From an uncultured Muribaculaceae bacterium (GTDB taxonomy: Bacteria; Bacteroidota; Bacteroidia; Bacteroidales; Muribaculaceae), in NCBI GenBank assembly GCA_938039795.1, contig CALHWU010000150.1, forward strand, positions 1 to 14,398: a DNA stretch of 14,398 nucleotides. The letters are read 5' to 3'. Below the pieces are notes generated by a model, which did not search any database, was not told the origin of the DNA, and was given only the letters and a program-made list of their open reading frames with translations. The position numbers were made by a program, and so were the translations under genes. Below, piece by piece: positions 14,275 through 14,398 of this stretch. How positions within the stretch are numbered: position 1 is the first letter of the stretch; the number at the start of each line of letters is the position of its first letter.

Positions 14275-14306
14275 TTTGTGAATGCCGCTTTTTTTGCATA
14301 ATTTTG
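14275..14306 (+). promoter_or_regulatory. Bacteroidota-type promoter for the sufE-like gene
   Basis: TTTG (14275-14278), a 20-base spacer and TAATTTTG (14299-14306) match the Bacteroidota -33/-7 consensus exactly. Transcription would start near 14311-14313, giving a leader of about 14 bases before the ATG at 14326. This is the best promoter in the window. Confidence 0.7.
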
Positions 14307-14325
14307 CAGAGATAAACCAAACGAC

Positions 14326-14398
14326 ATGACTATCAACCAGACACAGGATCAGATAATAGCCGACTTCGAGGGAGTGGACGACTGGATGGACCGCTACG
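14326..14398 (+). CDS. sufE: SufE-family cysteine desulfuration protein, 5' end only
   Basis: Only 24 residues are visible before the right edge (MTINQTQDQIIADFEGVDDW then MDRY). The pattern of an early helix ending in an aromatic/acidic DDWMDRY block is that of SufE-family proteins of Bacteroidota, which accept sulfur from a cysteine desulfurase for iron-sulfur cluster assembly. The active-site cysteine and the rest of the fold lie outside the window. A near-perfect promoter directly upstream supports the start. Confidence 0.7.
   Translation, partial: MTINQTQDQIIADFEGVDDWMDRY

Overview
The window looks like chromosomal DNA of a gut-type Bacteroidales bacterium, most plausibly from the Muribaculaceae or a close relative (inference). 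The reasons are the presence of Bacteroidota-restricted families (DUF4494, DUF4834), exact Bacteroidota promoter boxes (TAnnTTTG) in front of several genes, weak Shine-Dalgarno sequences, a eukaryotic-type GlgB, a secreted protease ending in a type IX-like sorting tail, and a fairly high GC content in coding DNA. There is no sign of a phage, transposon, CRISPR array, rRNA or tRNA.

Layout. Positions 1-691 (minus strand) carry the 5' part of a YggS-family PLP-binding protein gene and the DUF4494 gene upstream of it. Positions 786-3065 (minus) encode a secreted subtilisin-like S8 protease. It diverges from a tightly packed plus-strand run at 3201-6172: a membrane 4Fe-4S protein of the NapH/CcoG type, thymidylate synthase (thyA), dihydrofolate reductase (folA) and a GT2-like glycosyltransferase. 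Each gene in this run overlaps the next by 4-17 bases. The glycosyltransferase runs tail-to-tail into, and overlaps, a long minus-strand run at 6144-11619. In transcription order that run is phosphatidylserine decarboxylase (psd), phosphatidylserine synthase (pssA), DUF4834, an ATP-grasp ligase, a small HAD phosphatase-like protein, a NeuB-type nonulosonic acid synthase and a NeuC-type UDP-GlcNAc 2-epimerase. After a 244-base intergenic region with a strong hairpin comes glgB (11864-14170, minus), which diverges from the start of a sufE-like gene (14326 to the window end, plus).

How the genes fit together. psd and pssA together make phosphatidylethanolamine. NeuC and NeuB together turn UDP-HexNAc into a free sialic-acid-like sugar (Neu5Ac or a relative such as legionaminic acid). 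No CMP-sugar synthetase (neuA) is present here, and the ATP-grasp and HAD proteins in the same run have no textbook role in that pathway. ThyA and FolA form the usual dTMP/tetrahydrofolate pair.

Most unusual features. (1) The glycogen branching enzyme carries a C-terminal tail with four exact copies of the AT-hook-like motif KRKPGRPKK. (2) The NeuB/NeuC operon contains an ATP-grasp ligase and a minimal HAD protein. (3) A glycosyltransferase is coupled to the folate genes and overlaps neuC on the opposite strand.
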